Assembly: GCA_012845835.1 (NCBI GenBank)
Contig: JABAKD010000018.1
Location: forward strand, 7,974,701 to 8,038,700
DNA from: Undaria pinnatifida
Taxonomy: Eukaryota > Sar > Phaeophyceae > Laminariales > Alariaceae
DNA: 64,000 nt
Reading direction: 5' to 3'
Part shown: piece by piece, positions 52,001 through 61,370 of the stretch
Position numbering within the stretch: the first letter of the stretch is position 1
How the letters are laid out: each line of letters opens with the position of its first letter
Notes under the pieces: generated by a model
What the model saw: only the letters and a program-made list of their open reading frames with translations
What the model was told of the DNA's origin: nothing
The model's database searches: none
Program-made: the position numbers and the translations under genes

Positions 52001-55000
52001 ACTTTGAGCAAAGGCTTACTGATAGTGTACTTAGAGCCTTGTTGCTTCGTCGTTTGTCATTGCGCTTGGTGCCGTTCGGCAACGTGCAGCACGAGCTCCA
52101 ACGTCAATCGTTGATTGATCGCTCGCAAAACAGCCCCAGAGACAAGAAGAAAACCAAGGGAAACAAAGAAAAAAGACGCGCGGTACGACAGAGGTATACC
52201 GTTTTTTGGCGAAATTGTTGTCTGAATGACGGGGCTCCTTCACCCAAAATCGTCGGATTGTCCTCCATGTTTTTCGATCTGTTCTTTTTTTTGTACGTTC
52301 TGAAAGGCGGGGTTACTAAACCCCCATACTAAATCCAAGTAACTTTGCTCCCCGAAACGGGGGTTCCAGTTGAAGGGGTTAACACTAAAAAAAAACGAAA
52401 CGCCACCCTTGTTTTGCGCTGTAAACGTTTTTTTTTTTTATTACCAGCCCATGGGTTTATCTGTTCATAGGGCTGCACTTTCATTTTTCCCTACACTAAT
52501 AATCAATCAGTTTTTGGGTGAGGTACTTGTATGGAGTTTTATTTTGTTTCATCAAGCAACCACCCTCAGAAGGAAAATGATGCTGCACCGTTAACGTAGC
52601 ATGTGCCAGGAACCTATGCACGTAACCTACCTCTTTTACGTACCTGCTTCCGACTTTGTTGCAAAAAACCGATGATGTCTCGGGCAGAGACGTAGAGGTA
52701 GTATATGTATATTAATAGCCTTAACATCAATCTACTTATCCCGTGATGCATATCTACGTTCGTACGCAAAAAAAGATTATCTCGCGAGCTGAGCATCGTC
52801 GACTACGCTGACGAAGGGACGCGAAAGTACATCCAATCTCTCCGAACCAGTGCGTTCGTCATGGTTCTTCCCAGCGCTATGGACAGCCTTGGCGAGGTGA
52901 GCATTGACCACCCTTTCGTCTGAAACGTTCCACACGTTTCGCAGATCTAGATCTAGATCGTGTTGATCAAATGGAATATCTAGATCCTACACTTGCCATT
53001 AGGGGACTCGAATATATCTAGAATTTGTCCGGGCCACGACGATTGTTATGGCTCTCTCCAGCGCTATGGGCAGCGTCGGAGAGAGGTGAGGACGGACAAG
53101 AAGCACCCTTCGTCTGAAAAAACAAGCACACGCCGATTAAATCACGATCTATTATAGATCATCCGCTGAAGTAGATCCTGTGTTTTCCATTAAGATATGT
53201 AACATGTTGTGCTACTGACAGCCTGAGCGAGGTGGGGATTGACACCTCTTGCCTGGAACATTTGAAACGTCGGACAGATCACGATTTAAATCATATAGAT
53301 GCAACACTCTTTGCTATGAGACGTTGGACAAACGGCGATCTAGATTATCTGGACCCCATACTTGCCACGAACCGACTCGAGAGTACCTAGAATCTACCCG
53401 GACGAGGGCGTTTGTCATAGTCATCTCGAGCGCTGTCGACAGCCTCGGCGAGGTGAGGACCGACACCCTTCGGACAAATGACGACCTAGGCAATATAAAT
53501 GCTGTACGTGCCGTTATGATGCGGGGCCTAGATCATGTACTTGCCGTTATGAGGCGTCGGATAGATCACGATCTAGATCATCTAGATCCTGTACGTGTAG
53601 TTACGATTCGGGTTCTAGATCATGTACTTGCCGTTATGAGGCGTCGGACAGGTCACGATCTAGTTGGTCGGGACCCTATGCTTGCCGTTATAAGACGCAA
53701 TCTAGATCATATCCTTGCCGTCATGAGGCGTCGGACAGATCACGACCTAGACCATCTGAATCTTACACTTTCCGTCAGGATACGGGATCTAGATATCATC
53801 ATACTTGCCGTTATGAAGCGTCGGAAAGATCACCTAGATGATCTTGATGTTATAGTTGCCGTTAGGATACGAGATCTAGATCATATACTTGCCGTTATGA
53901 GGCGTCGGACAGATCACCATGTAAGTCGTCTGCTTCCTATACTTGCCATTAGGATACGTGATCTAGATCCTATACTTGCCGCTATGAGGCGTCGGACAGA
54001 TCATGATCTAGCTCATCTATGTCATATACGCTTGCCATTTTCATACGTAGGCTAGATAATGCACTTGCCGCTAGAGGTACCGACAGATCACGATCTAAAT
54101 CATCTTGATCCTGTACTTGCCGTTATGATACGTGATCTAGATCATATAGTTGCCGCTATGAGGCTTCGGACAGATCACAATCTATATAATCTATATCCTA
54201 AACTTTCCGTCATACTACGTTGGGCAGATCACGATCCAAATAATCTAGATCGTGTTCTTGCCGTTTTGAGGTACTTGGTACCAGTATAACGCTATGGGCA
54301 GCCTCGCCGAGGTGAGGATGGACACTCCTCGTCTGAAACTTTTCACACGTTACAGATCACGATCTAGATCACGATCTAGATCATCTATATCCGAAAACAC
54401 GCACCATGAGAGCTTCAACGTCGCCCACTCATATTCCGCGGGACCATGGTAATCAGGACCAATGATACCCACAAAAAACTACATATTCCACGGTTTTTGC
54501 TAACCATAACAGGTCCTGATTCTACTGCTATACGCCCCCCCATAATAGCCAACATTTCCAGAATAAAAAAGGAATCCAAGCAAGGTAACCAATGCGCGTG
54601 TTAATCTCATAACGTATTTTTAATTTTATCGTTGCCATCCAACAAAGTGTTGCACGAGATTCAACTTGGAGCTTTCCCAAATATCCCCAACAAGAACAAG
54701 AAAACCAAAGGAAACGCAAGAACAGAAAGGAAAAACTCTGCCACGGGTAGGGTTGTACGTGACAACGAGGTAAATTGGAGGCGATACATGCACGTACGTG
54801 TCAAAGACTCCGCTCTGCACATTTTGTTGTAAAAGTACTACACCGCGCAATCCTCAGATAATCGCGACGATACAAGGAAAGAACGACCAAGAACGAGATG
54901 AGCGGAAGGGAGAAGGAGGGCCTCCGGCGGCGATAACCAATGCGAAAATGTTCCAACTGGAAGGAAGAAAGCGCGCGCCAAACCTCGCGCCACTGGAAGA

Positions 55001-58000
55001 CGCGCTGCCGCAGGCGAGATACATGTTCAGTAGGGTATGTGGTCTTGGGATACCCGGGTATGCCACGGGTATTCTACCCAGGGTACTGAACCTACCCGGG
55101 TGTGCCGTCTCCCGCGGTCATAGCCAGTGCCGAGCACATGGAGAAATCGCGTGCTCAACCTCGCATTCCTGTAGAGACGCGTTGTACGATAGCATGTTAA
55201 GGTATACCACTTTTTAGCCAAAACATTTCCCGAATGACGGGGCTCTTAACCTATTAATCCTGGTAATAAAATCGTCGGAATGCCATTCTCGTTTTTAAAA
55301 TAGTAAATCTGTGTACCTACCTGGTAGGCCGTAAGTCCGTTCATTAAGTTGAGCTTAATTTCTATTAAAGAAAACAACTTTGGGTGAGGTACCGCTTAGG
55401 TACCTCTTCAAGGAGAAACCTCAATAACAATTAGGTGCGCATCCACCCTAAAAATTATGTCTGCAAGGACGCGCCCCCGACAGAAAATCCCACCCTCCCC
55501 ATTTTCCGCCCTGCGATGTCCTCGCATCAGTCATCCAGGAACGCCGGCGTATATACTGAAAACCCCTGTAAGAACCACGGAGTGCATGTGTACATATGGT
55601 TGCTTCGGTGCCATCTCTTATCCTTCCCCCTCTCGCCCCCCACGCTCCCGCCCCCCTCCCCGCGTCGTGCACCACACCCCACCTGGTCGCGGGTCGTCGC
55701 ACAGAATGGCAGAATGGTTGCCCTGGAAGTGGTGGTAAACCGCCAGCAAGGGGGTTTTGCAAACCTGCTCGGCGTTGTTGATCGCCTCCGGCAGAGGCAC
55801 GGGGGCGGGGGAGTCTTCGCGTCCAACACACCCTCGGAGGTGAGATGCAGTAGAGATCCCTGTATAGTGCCGGTTGAGTAGTGCCTGTTGCCCGCTACAG
55901 TGCCTGTGAAATCGCTTCGCACAGATGGGAACAACCAGTACTGACAATATGCAGAGTAGTGCCGGTTGCCGCCATAGTGCCGATATTTACCTCTATAGTG
56001 CACATACCAGCACTATAAGAGTATAGAGAGACCACTGTTGTATTACGAAAGGAAGAATACTAGTAATTCTACACGGTAGGAGATACATGTTAGATATACA
56101 CCACAACAACTGACCACTGAGATAACATCCGGCGCTTCCTGCTAGCGTATTGAAATACGTGTATCTCTAAAAGGATACACACATTTTTCCTACGAAACCA
56201 AGCACAATTTCGAAATTCATGGAGAAGCCGCATACTTTCTATCATATGTACACGCAACGCAGAAGCTTACGGAAACATAGATAAGCAGTCTATTCTACAT
56301 ATGTACACGCAATGCAGGAGCTTAGGGTAAAATTCCTACCAAACAAAGACGAATGTCAGGAATCGTGACAAAAAAAAGCGAAAAAAACGCCAATCGTAAT
56401 GTTTTTCTCAGGAAGCCTGACTTTGACTAGTTTTGATTTTTCATAAAATTTGATGTCTGGATTCCTGCGAGTTTTTCTTTTTCGAACACGTGATGTTTCA
56501 GAGTCTCAACATGTCCGGAATCGTGATTTTTTTTTTCGTCAGGAATGGTATTTTTTATGTTCGTTAGGAACGACCCTTTGTTGGGGCTTGAGAGCTCCAG
56601 AGAGGAAAAGTGTCGAAAGAAAACGATTTCAGAAAAACAAACAAACAAACAAACAAATAAACGAAGCAAAACAAAACAAACATAACATCAGCCCCACGAA
56701 GAACCGTGGACTGCTGGGATGTGGCGTCGTGGACGAACCGCCAAAGAAGGAGCACGCGTCGGTGCAGAGTGGTGATACTCTCGGCCAAAGACTACGGGAC
56801 GGGGGTCATTTTTGTGTTTTTTTTCGCAATGGCTCGGGGTCACTCGCGCGAGTGACTCCCCTGGTCCTTTGTGATCTAAATATTTCTTACTGGTTTAGCG
56901 CCTTCACTATGTACTGGACAAATGTACTTGAACTCAGTATAGGGAGGAATTCGGGGGTTGGGGCTCTACGGGGGGGGGCGGGGGGGGAAGGCACCCGCCT
57001 TATATTATTTGCGTCAGACTCAAGTTTGTTTTGTTGGCTGGTCTTGCCAGGTGCGCAGAGCCTCTATCGCGCAAGAGGGCTCGCCCGAAAGGTGGCGATG
57101 CTTTCCTTTTTTTTGTGTGTGATTTCATCCTGTTAACAGTGGATCTCCGTAATACACGATTTGATAATATCGTACACCTGTGCATGTCTGGGAGGGGCGG
57201 GGTCGTAAAAAAAAGCAAAAAACTTTCCGAAGCGGTATTATTGAAATCAAACGACCTTTTGACCGATCCACAAGGACCTACACAAGTTGAAGTTTGATAC
57301 AATCGCAAACACAAGTCATTTTTTTTTCATCATGAACATCTTAGTACACATGGATCCGACAAGACAGTGCAAGCTTAAATGAAGCAACAAGCAATGACCG
57401 AAAATCAATGTACACCTCACCCCGTCAGGCAACGGAGCACGCCCGGTGGGTTTTCCAAGACGGGGGAGGGATGTCCCCTGCCTCGGATGCCTGGGGTTAC
57501 GGGGAAGCAGCAGGAGGGGGAGCGGGACGAAAGAGCCCGTCTTCTGCGATGAACACGCCAACAACGCAAGCGTGTACTCTGTGCGTGGTTAGGCCGCACG
57601 TTGTTCGAGACGGCGGGCTCGGAGAGGTCCTTTCCTTCGTGGCCGAGCGAGGATTTCAGGTAGGCGTAGGTGGGGGTGGGGGGGGGGAGGGTGGCGGTGG
57701 AGGGGGTGGGGGAGGGAGGCGGGGAGGGGGCGGGGCGGCAAAAGTGGGGCGGCAAAAGTGGCGGTGCGGTGTTTCTAATTGGATGGAGCTAGTGTTGGGC
57801 ATATCGGGAGGGACACCCTTTCGAAATTACATGCCATGTTTTTGGAGAAAATCTACTTTGAATCTAGAGCTAACATTTTTTTCGGCAGTTTTTTTCCCCT
57901 TGGCTTTCTTATTCGTTTTGAGCTATCGATGTGCGGGCTATCGATATCCAAGCTCTCATGGAAAACATGCTAATATTAATATTAATGCGCATTGTCGGGC

Positions 58001-59877
58001 GGCAAGCATCGTTTGACCATAATTGGATGAGCCTACGTGCATGCATGGGTATCCTTGCCCCCCCCTCTCTCCGCCCTGGTTTTGTTCTTTATGGTAACGT
58101 TTTTTTTACTAATCGGCGTTGGAGCTCATGCTACACGTGCTCGTACGGCAACTACGATAACTAAGGTGTTCTGCTATATATATGGGGATGCTTGGTGAGT
58201 GATTGGCGTTGAAGTTCATGCTGCGCACTACTGTCGGATGACCAACGCAATGAAAATCACAAAAAATAATACTAACGCTACGAGACTTTATGATACTTCT
58301 CGCCGGTATAATTACAACACGACAACCAAAATTAGGTGGCGGGCCTACAGATGATCTGGCTCGGAGAGACCGCAGCGGAGGAGCTGTTGCGGCCTTACAG
58401 AGGGGTTCTGTCCTGTCACGGAGAAGCTGTGCGGCACCTCAAGTCCGGCCCTTGTGTGGCCCTCAGAATCAAGGCAAGAGGGAAAACGTGACAGTACTCT
58501 CGTACTCATTTTCACGGAAATAGTACCATTAACAGTACTGTCTAATAGGTGTTTCCAGTAAAAACAGATGCGTTTCCCATAAGGGGCCACGACTGTACTG
58601 CGGTCTTACGGAGGGGTACTGTCCTGCCACGGAGACTCAGTGCGGTGCCCCTAGTCCGGCCCTTGTGTGGCCGTCAGAATCGAGGTAAGATTAAAAAATG
58701 CAATGTGTTATTGTCTGTTTTTTTCAGGATGGAAGAAAACAGGGCTTTGAAGTACATAAAACTATTCCTGGATGGCCGTTTCCCACCGGGGCCCACTGTT
58801 TTACTCCTGTTTGTCCATGCTTGACGTTGAGCTAGTACCCTGAAGTTGAAAAAGCGTCATGAAGGAGCGACGTATTATCTGCCTAGCCCCGACATCCCTG
58901 CGTCTCACAAAGGGTAGCCTTACAACACAAAGTACAGCACTGCAGCAGTATCCCTATTCCCTTGTGTTTTTTGGCATTCTCTAACGTTCATCCCTCCGTT
59001 GGCCCGGAATAAAAAACACATCTATCTTTAAGGTATGCATACTGTTGTTCCACTCGCGAGTTATTGGAGCCCGTCTTGGTACCACGGATAGCACTTTCAC
59101 ACGGCGGGCAGATCACCGATCCCCATTTGATGATCTAGATATTTCAGGCAAGATCTGCATGCTCTAGCTCAAGGTGCCGGGTAGGAGCCGTGCGATCTAC
59201 GTGAGCCAAATGCTTTCAGGGTTGGATCTGTATAATGTATATGCAGATCCTGCACGGCATCTTATAGCTGCAGCTGTAGGATCTACTGTAGATTATCTGC
59301 ATGATCTGTATGACCTATTTCATCTGGGTGATCTAGACTATCTACATGATCTAGATCGTTATCTGTCCAAGGTGCGACCAAGTTATAATCCCCGCGAAAA
59401 GACAACTTTTATTTGGAACATAGCTTAGGTTAGCGAAACGCGAGCGACGAACTTGTAACGCGTAACACGCATAGACTGTATCTCTGGTTTTCGTACTATT
59501 GTTGTTGTTATTATTATTCCGATAATGTGCAGCACGATGAGCTCCTACGTCGACCACCCATACACGATTCCCAGAAAGTAGAATCAAGATCTAAGGGAAA
59601 CCCATGAAAAAGGGAACCTATGCCCGAACTCCGAGTACAAAATGCCATCCTATCAATGCAAAAGCGGGCAATTACTCATTGGAGGTGGGGGTAATCACGG
59701 TCAATCCAAGGCCGTAACACAACAATAGCTCCTCCCTGGTTTAACTGCGAAAAATAAATATGACAGGGAGGGGATGGCCTTGTCGAGGAGTTCCGGGAGG
59801 CGTGCGGCCCGGCGGATCCGGAGGTGGCTCGGGCGCTCTATCCAGACAGCATCAGAGCGAGGCTAGGAGTGCGTGAG
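48975..59877 (+). CDS. NME7: NME7-like protein, DM10 plus two NDK domains (gene span, 3' end missing)
   Basis: Exons at 48,975-49,094, 51,089-51,180, 52,776-52,896, 54,858-55,034, 55,705-55,839, 57,059-57,091 (weak), 57,429-57,659, 58,336-58,473 and 59,767-59,877 join in frame to about 386 residues. This compares with about 376 for human NME7. The order is that of NME7: DM10 domain, NDK 1, NDK 2. NME7 is a known inner-microtubule protein of cilia and a gamma-tubulin complex partner. Lys of the K-P-D/H-A motif is changed in both NDK domains (LPSA, RPHV), so phosphotransfer is doubtful and a structural role is favoured. The final exon, which should carry the NDK 2 catalytic His, was not found. 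Introns contain partial exon copies. Confidence 0.85.
49178..49343. mobile_element. MITE-E with CCCTCTATAGTGCC ends, NME7 intron 1
   Basis: The left end CCCTCTATAGTGCCGG and right end GGCACTATAGAGGGA are inverse repeats around about 130 bp. A second inverted end lies just inside the left one. A relative lies in intron 5. Confidence 0.75.
49955..50300. repeat. GTGCGGTGCC-type degenerate repeats in NME7 intron 1
   Basis: Two stretches (49,965-50,110 and 50,160-50,290) share AGCAGCGCAGCGCCGTGC and then runs of GTGCGGTGCC, CCTGC and GTGCTGTG. The second looks like a duplicate of the first. A TA run sits at 49,534-49,552. Confidence 0.7.
51089..51180 (+). CDS. NME7: NME7-like exon 2 (DM10)
   Basis: The acceptor TTTCTATAG precedes VHAKTGKMFLSKTHIKDLTP then NELFVGGTVVV, the DM10 core (F-L-x-R-T, L-x-L-x-x-L-F-x-G). 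The donor GT|GTAAGT is in phase 2. Confidence 0.9.
51280..51910. repeat. Inverted family J copy, (CCCGA)n array and hAT-like end
   Basis: 51,280-51,505 is family J inverted (GGTTGAGCTTCTCAAG to TCTGCTGCACCCC). A nearly pure CCCGA array fills 51,514-51,850. The end (CTCCTGACCCGACCTGCGGG, GGTCATGACACGTGAAAAAG) matches the right end of the 24,946-26,652 element. It lies in NME7 intron 2. Confidence 0.8.
52176..52606. mobile_element. MITE-A long variant, NME7 intron 2
   Basis: It runs from ACGCGCGGTACGACAGAGGT to GCTGCACCGTTAACGTAGC. It includes GAATGACGGGGCTCC, AAAATCGTCGGA, the long-form block GGGGGTTCCAGTTGAAGGGG, TTTTTGGGTGAGGTACTTG and CCACCCTCAGAAGG. A family K copy (52,083-52,170) directly precedes it. 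Confidence 0.7.
52776..52896 (+). CDS. NME7: NME7-like exon 3 (DM10 end, NDK 1 start)
   Basis: One base completes the split Val codon. Then LSRELSIVDYADEGTRKYIQ matches the DM10 end (S-R-Q-L, D-Y-x-D), and SAFVMVLPSAMDSLGE matches NDK 1 (L-I-K-P-D-A, K-A-G-E) with Lys replaced by Leu. The donor GAG|GTGAGC is phase 0. The acceptor (CGCAAAAAAAG) has a poor pyrimidine tract, but phase and homology fit. Partial copies follow in the intron. Confidence 0.85.
53010..53452 (+). pseudogene. Three partial copies of NME7 exon 3 with donors
   Basis: Copies end at about 53,085 (TIVMALSSAMGSVGE, then GAG|AGGTGAGG), 53,231 (TDSLSE, GAG|GTGGGG) and 53,452 (AFVIVISSAVDSLGE, GAG|GTGAGG). The exon itself reads AFVMVLPSAMDSLGE, GAG|GTGAGC. 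The flanking intron text (CCTTCGTCTGAAACGTT, CTAGATC-rich) is also repeated, so whole exon-end plus intron-start units of about 150-220 bp were duplicated in tandem. Confidence 0.8.
53500..54311. repeat. 87-bp tandem repeats and a further exon 3 end, NME7 intron 3
   Basis: The unit contains TAGATCATRTACTTGCCGTT, ATGAGGCGTCGGACAGATCA and a second half-copy with CTAGATC. It repeats about nine times with variation. Because 87 is a multiple of three and the unit lacks stops, frames of 268 and 76 codons arise (53,249-54,055 and 54,059-54,289) with LDHILAVMRRRTDHDL motifs. At 54,290-54,311 another exon 3 end (GCTATGGGCAGCCTCGCCGA, G|GTGAGG) closes the block. It is probably intronic. Confidence 0.8.
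54858..55034 (+). CDS. NME7: NME7-like exon 4 (NDK 1)
   Basis: After AATCCTCAG the exon reads IIATIQGKNDQERDERKG, then AAITNAKMFQLEGRKRAPNL. IIxxI and ITxxKMxxLxxRxxA fit NDK 1, with about 14 extra charged residues between helix and strand. The donor AGTAGG|GTATGT is phase 0. Confidence 0.65.
55177..55447. mobile_element. MITE-A copy, NME7 intron 4
   Basis: It begins ACGCGTTGTACGATAG and has GAATGACGGGGCTC, AAATCGTCGGAATGCCATTC and CTTTGGGTGAGGTACC, with a degenerate right end (AGGTGCGCATCCACC). Confidence 0.6.
55705..55839 (+). CDS. NME7: NME7-like exon 5 (NDK 1)
   Basis: A C-rich tract ends in CGTCGCACAG. The exon reads NGRMVALEVVVNRQQGGFAN then LLGVVDRL and GGVFASNTPSE, aligning with G-P-x-x-A-M-E, L-L-G-P and G-V-A-R-T of NDK 1. 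The donor GAG|GTGAGA is phase 0. The segment that usually precedes G-P (about 18 residues) is absent. Confidence 0.78.
55858..56032. mobile_element. MITE-E, second copy, NME7 intron 5
   Basis: The left end CCCTGTATAGTGCCGG and the right part (TACCTCTATAGTGCACATAC, ACTATAAGAGTATAGAGAGA) follow the order of 49,178-49,343 in inverse orientation, with GCGAAGCGATTT-like and GCGGGCAACAGGC-like internal text. Confidence 0.65.
56033..57058. other. Remainder of NME7 intron 5
   Basis: It contains a CAAACAAACAAACAAA run near 56,635, a P-family palindrome at 56,839-56,856 with its CCCTGGTCCTTTGTGATC tail, and a G-run near 56,971. No exon with matching phase was found apart from the microexon that follows. 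Confidence 0.45.
57059..57091 (+). CDS. NME7: NME7-like exon 6, candidate 33-nt microexon
   Basis: GGTGCGCAG|AGCCTC to CGAAAG|GTGGCG gives SLYRARGLARK, phase 0 on both sides, weakly like S-L-R-A-L-F-G of NDK 1. If correct, the catalytic N-A-x-H-G-S-D loop of NDK 1 is missing. An alternative acceptor at 57,051 breaks the phase. Confidence 0.33.
57429..57659 (+). CDS. NME7: NME7-like exon 7 (NDK 1 end, linker, NDK 2 start)
   Basis: After CACCCCGTCAG it reads ATEHARWVFQDGGG, like the end of NDK 1, then a Gly/Ser-rich linker. Next is ACTLCVVRPHVVRDGGLGEV and LSFVAERGFQ, matching C-C-I-V-K-P-H-A and G-L-L-G-K-I-L of NDK 2 with Lys changed to Arg. The donor TTTCAG|GTAGGC is phase 0. Confidence 0.88.
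58336..58473 (+). CDS. NME7: NME7-like exon 8 (NDK 2), GC donor
   Basis: After CAAAATTAG it reads VAGLQMIWLGETAAEELLRP, YRGVLSCHGEAVRHLKSGPC and VALRIK, which aligns along its full length with NDK 2 (E-E-F-Y, Y-K-G-V, S-G-P-C-V-A-M-E-I). The exon ends AATCAAG|GCAAGA, a good GC-type donor in phase 0. A duplicate 211 bp downstream has a GT donor but an internal stop. Confidence 0.88.
58590..58684 (+). pseudogene. Duplicate of NME7 exon 8 with stop and GT donor
   Basis: The segment reads GGVLSCHGDSVRCP, a TAG stop, then SGPCVAVRIE and GAG|GTAAGA, against RGVLSCHGEAVRHLKSGPCV in exon 8. It lies in the next intron, carries a better donor than the real exon and cannot be translated through. Confidence 0.85.
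59525..59615. repeat. Family K copy, NME7 intron 8
   Basis: ATAATGTGCAGCACGATGAG, CTCCTACGTCGACCACCC and AGATCTAAGGGAAACCC align with the copies near 34.7 and 52.1 kb. Confidence 0.45.
59767..59877 (+). CDS. NME7: NME7-like exon 9 (NDK 2)
   Basis: After AATATGACAG it reads GGDGLVEEFREACGPADPEV then ARALYPDSIRARLGVRE, matching F-R-E-F-C-G-P-A-D-P-E-I-A-R and S/T-L-R-A-x-F-G of NDK 2. The donor GAG|GTGGGT is phase 0. The last exon should follow, and only a degenerate candidate near 60,722-60,757 was seen. Confidence 0.88.
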
Positions 59878-59949
59878 GTGGGTAGTGTTCATTTCAACGG
59901 AGAGGGAGCCGGGGGTGGGGTTAGGGTCAGAGGGTGGGGTCGGGGGTGC

Positions 59950-60006
59950 GGGTGAGGTGGCATAGTGCACGGGGCAGCATCAGAGCTCTCCTCGGAGCGC
60001 AGCAGG
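59950..60006 (+). pseudogene. Partial duplicate of NME7 exon 9 end with donor
   Basis: Text GAGGTGGCATAGTGCAC and GCAGCATCAGAGCTCTCCTC then CAG|GTAGGA resembles the end of exon 9 (GAGGTGGCTCGGGCGC, ACAGCATCAGAGCGAGGCT, GAG|GTGGGT). In frame it reads GSIRALLGAQQ. Confidence 0.6.
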
Positions 60007-61370
60007 TAGGACGCGTCCATTTTGGTGGTGGAAAACAAGGTGGAGGTGTTGGACGGGGGATGGAGGTTGGACGGGGAAAGCTAGGGGGTGTACTCATCCA
60101 TGCACTGCCGGTCGTCTCAAGACCCTCGCACCACCATGCCTGGACGGAGCACGTGAGGTTGTGGAGGGGGGGTTGGGGGTGGATCGAGGTGGGGGAGTCG
60201 GGTCGGGGAGGGGTTGAGGAGGAGGGTTGGGAGCTTTTGGGCGCGGCTGAGCGGTGGGGTAGGGGTGAAAGATGGGGGTGTGAGGGGGGGTTGTCAAGGT
60301 GTATCGGGGGTGATCAGAGGGCACAATATATTATGCATACTTGAAGTATTATAATAGAGGTTTTATGATTGTTTTATGAAAGTGTTGCGGTTGTTAAGGT
60401 GTGTAGCCTTGGGGGATACTTGATGATATGATCCGCAGAAGAGGCGCAGGTGTGTCTATCGCGAGATCACAGCTGACAGCAGTTTAAAACCCAGATAGGT
60501 AGTAGATTATCTTATTGTGATCGAGCAAGGCTTGCTGGTTAAGGTCAGGACACAAGAGTGGTCGAGAGGGGGGAGAGGAGGAGGGGGTGGGAGTAGTGGC
60601 TTGGCTCTGGCCAAGCTCCACGTACCGGTTCTCGTACTGGCGAGACATACAAAGCGTCATCCCAAACTAGACTCCTGAGCGCAAGCTGCTAACTGCCTAC
60701 GTCGGTCACTTCCACAAGGCCACGTGGCTGACGCGTTGCATACTTGAGGCAGATGTAAGGACCAAACCAATACATAGCCAATCACAATCAAGACCTAAAC
60801 GCCCTCAAGGACCAAAAAACTGCTCCAAATGCGACCGTGCAGCTATACAATCTAAACCAATCAGCGCAGGGCATGGTGTAAGCCTGGGTGCTACCATTGC
60901 AATGTTTCCTACATGCTGCGCAGATTCCGTGGTTCATTACACTGTCATGCGATATATATGCGTGTATTTTCCTAGATCGCACGACAGTTTCCTAAACACA
61001 CTACCTGGTATATGTTCCGAATCTCACGGCCGATTCCGAATCACACAACGGTTGAAATAACGGGAATCAGACCTTAGATTATCATCAGAGATGGACGGTT
61101 GGTCTATTGCTCATACAGATAGCGGATACGAAATGGAACACCATAACATTAGCCCACCCTGAATAGTCGAAGATGCAGATCACACGACGATATAGCGATG
61201 GCTAACCAAGAAATCTGGAAATCGGGAAGTGAATCGAAGATACTGCTATTCAAAACAACGACAGCAAATGAGGCTACAGACCAACCCAAACCTCGTAATT
61301 GAGGCTAAGACGCCTCTGGTAATGGTTAATACGTGGGCCTACTGTCAAACAGGATGCTAAGCAAAAAGTA
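60007..61370. other. G-rich and unassigned stretch
   Basis: 60,020-60,310 is G/T-rich with a fragment of family F at 60,088-60,158 (GTACTCATCCATGCAC, CATGCCTGGACGGAGCACGT). 60,722-60,757 could be a decayed last NME7 exon (frame with ADALH before a stop, then GCAGAT|GTAAGG), but its phase does not fit. The rest shows nothing clear. Confidence 0.35.

Noticed and set aside
57051-57091. Alternative NME7 exon 6 starting at 57,051 (VRRASIAQEGSPE)
   Set aside because: It gives a pleasing match to the end of an NDK domain, but the exon length of 41 nt breaks the frame into exon 7.
58731-58824. Exon after the TTTTTTTCAG acceptor at 58,722-58,728
   Set aside because: The acceptor is good, but neither likely frame (DGRKQGFEVHKTI or MEENRALKYIKL) matches NDK 2, whereas 59,767-59,877 matches it well.
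60722-60757. Last NME7 exon candidate
   Set aside because: The NDK-like frame (ADALH) meets a stop at once and does not fit the phase after exon 9. The phase-0 frame (ATWLTRCILEAD) has no clear NDK match.
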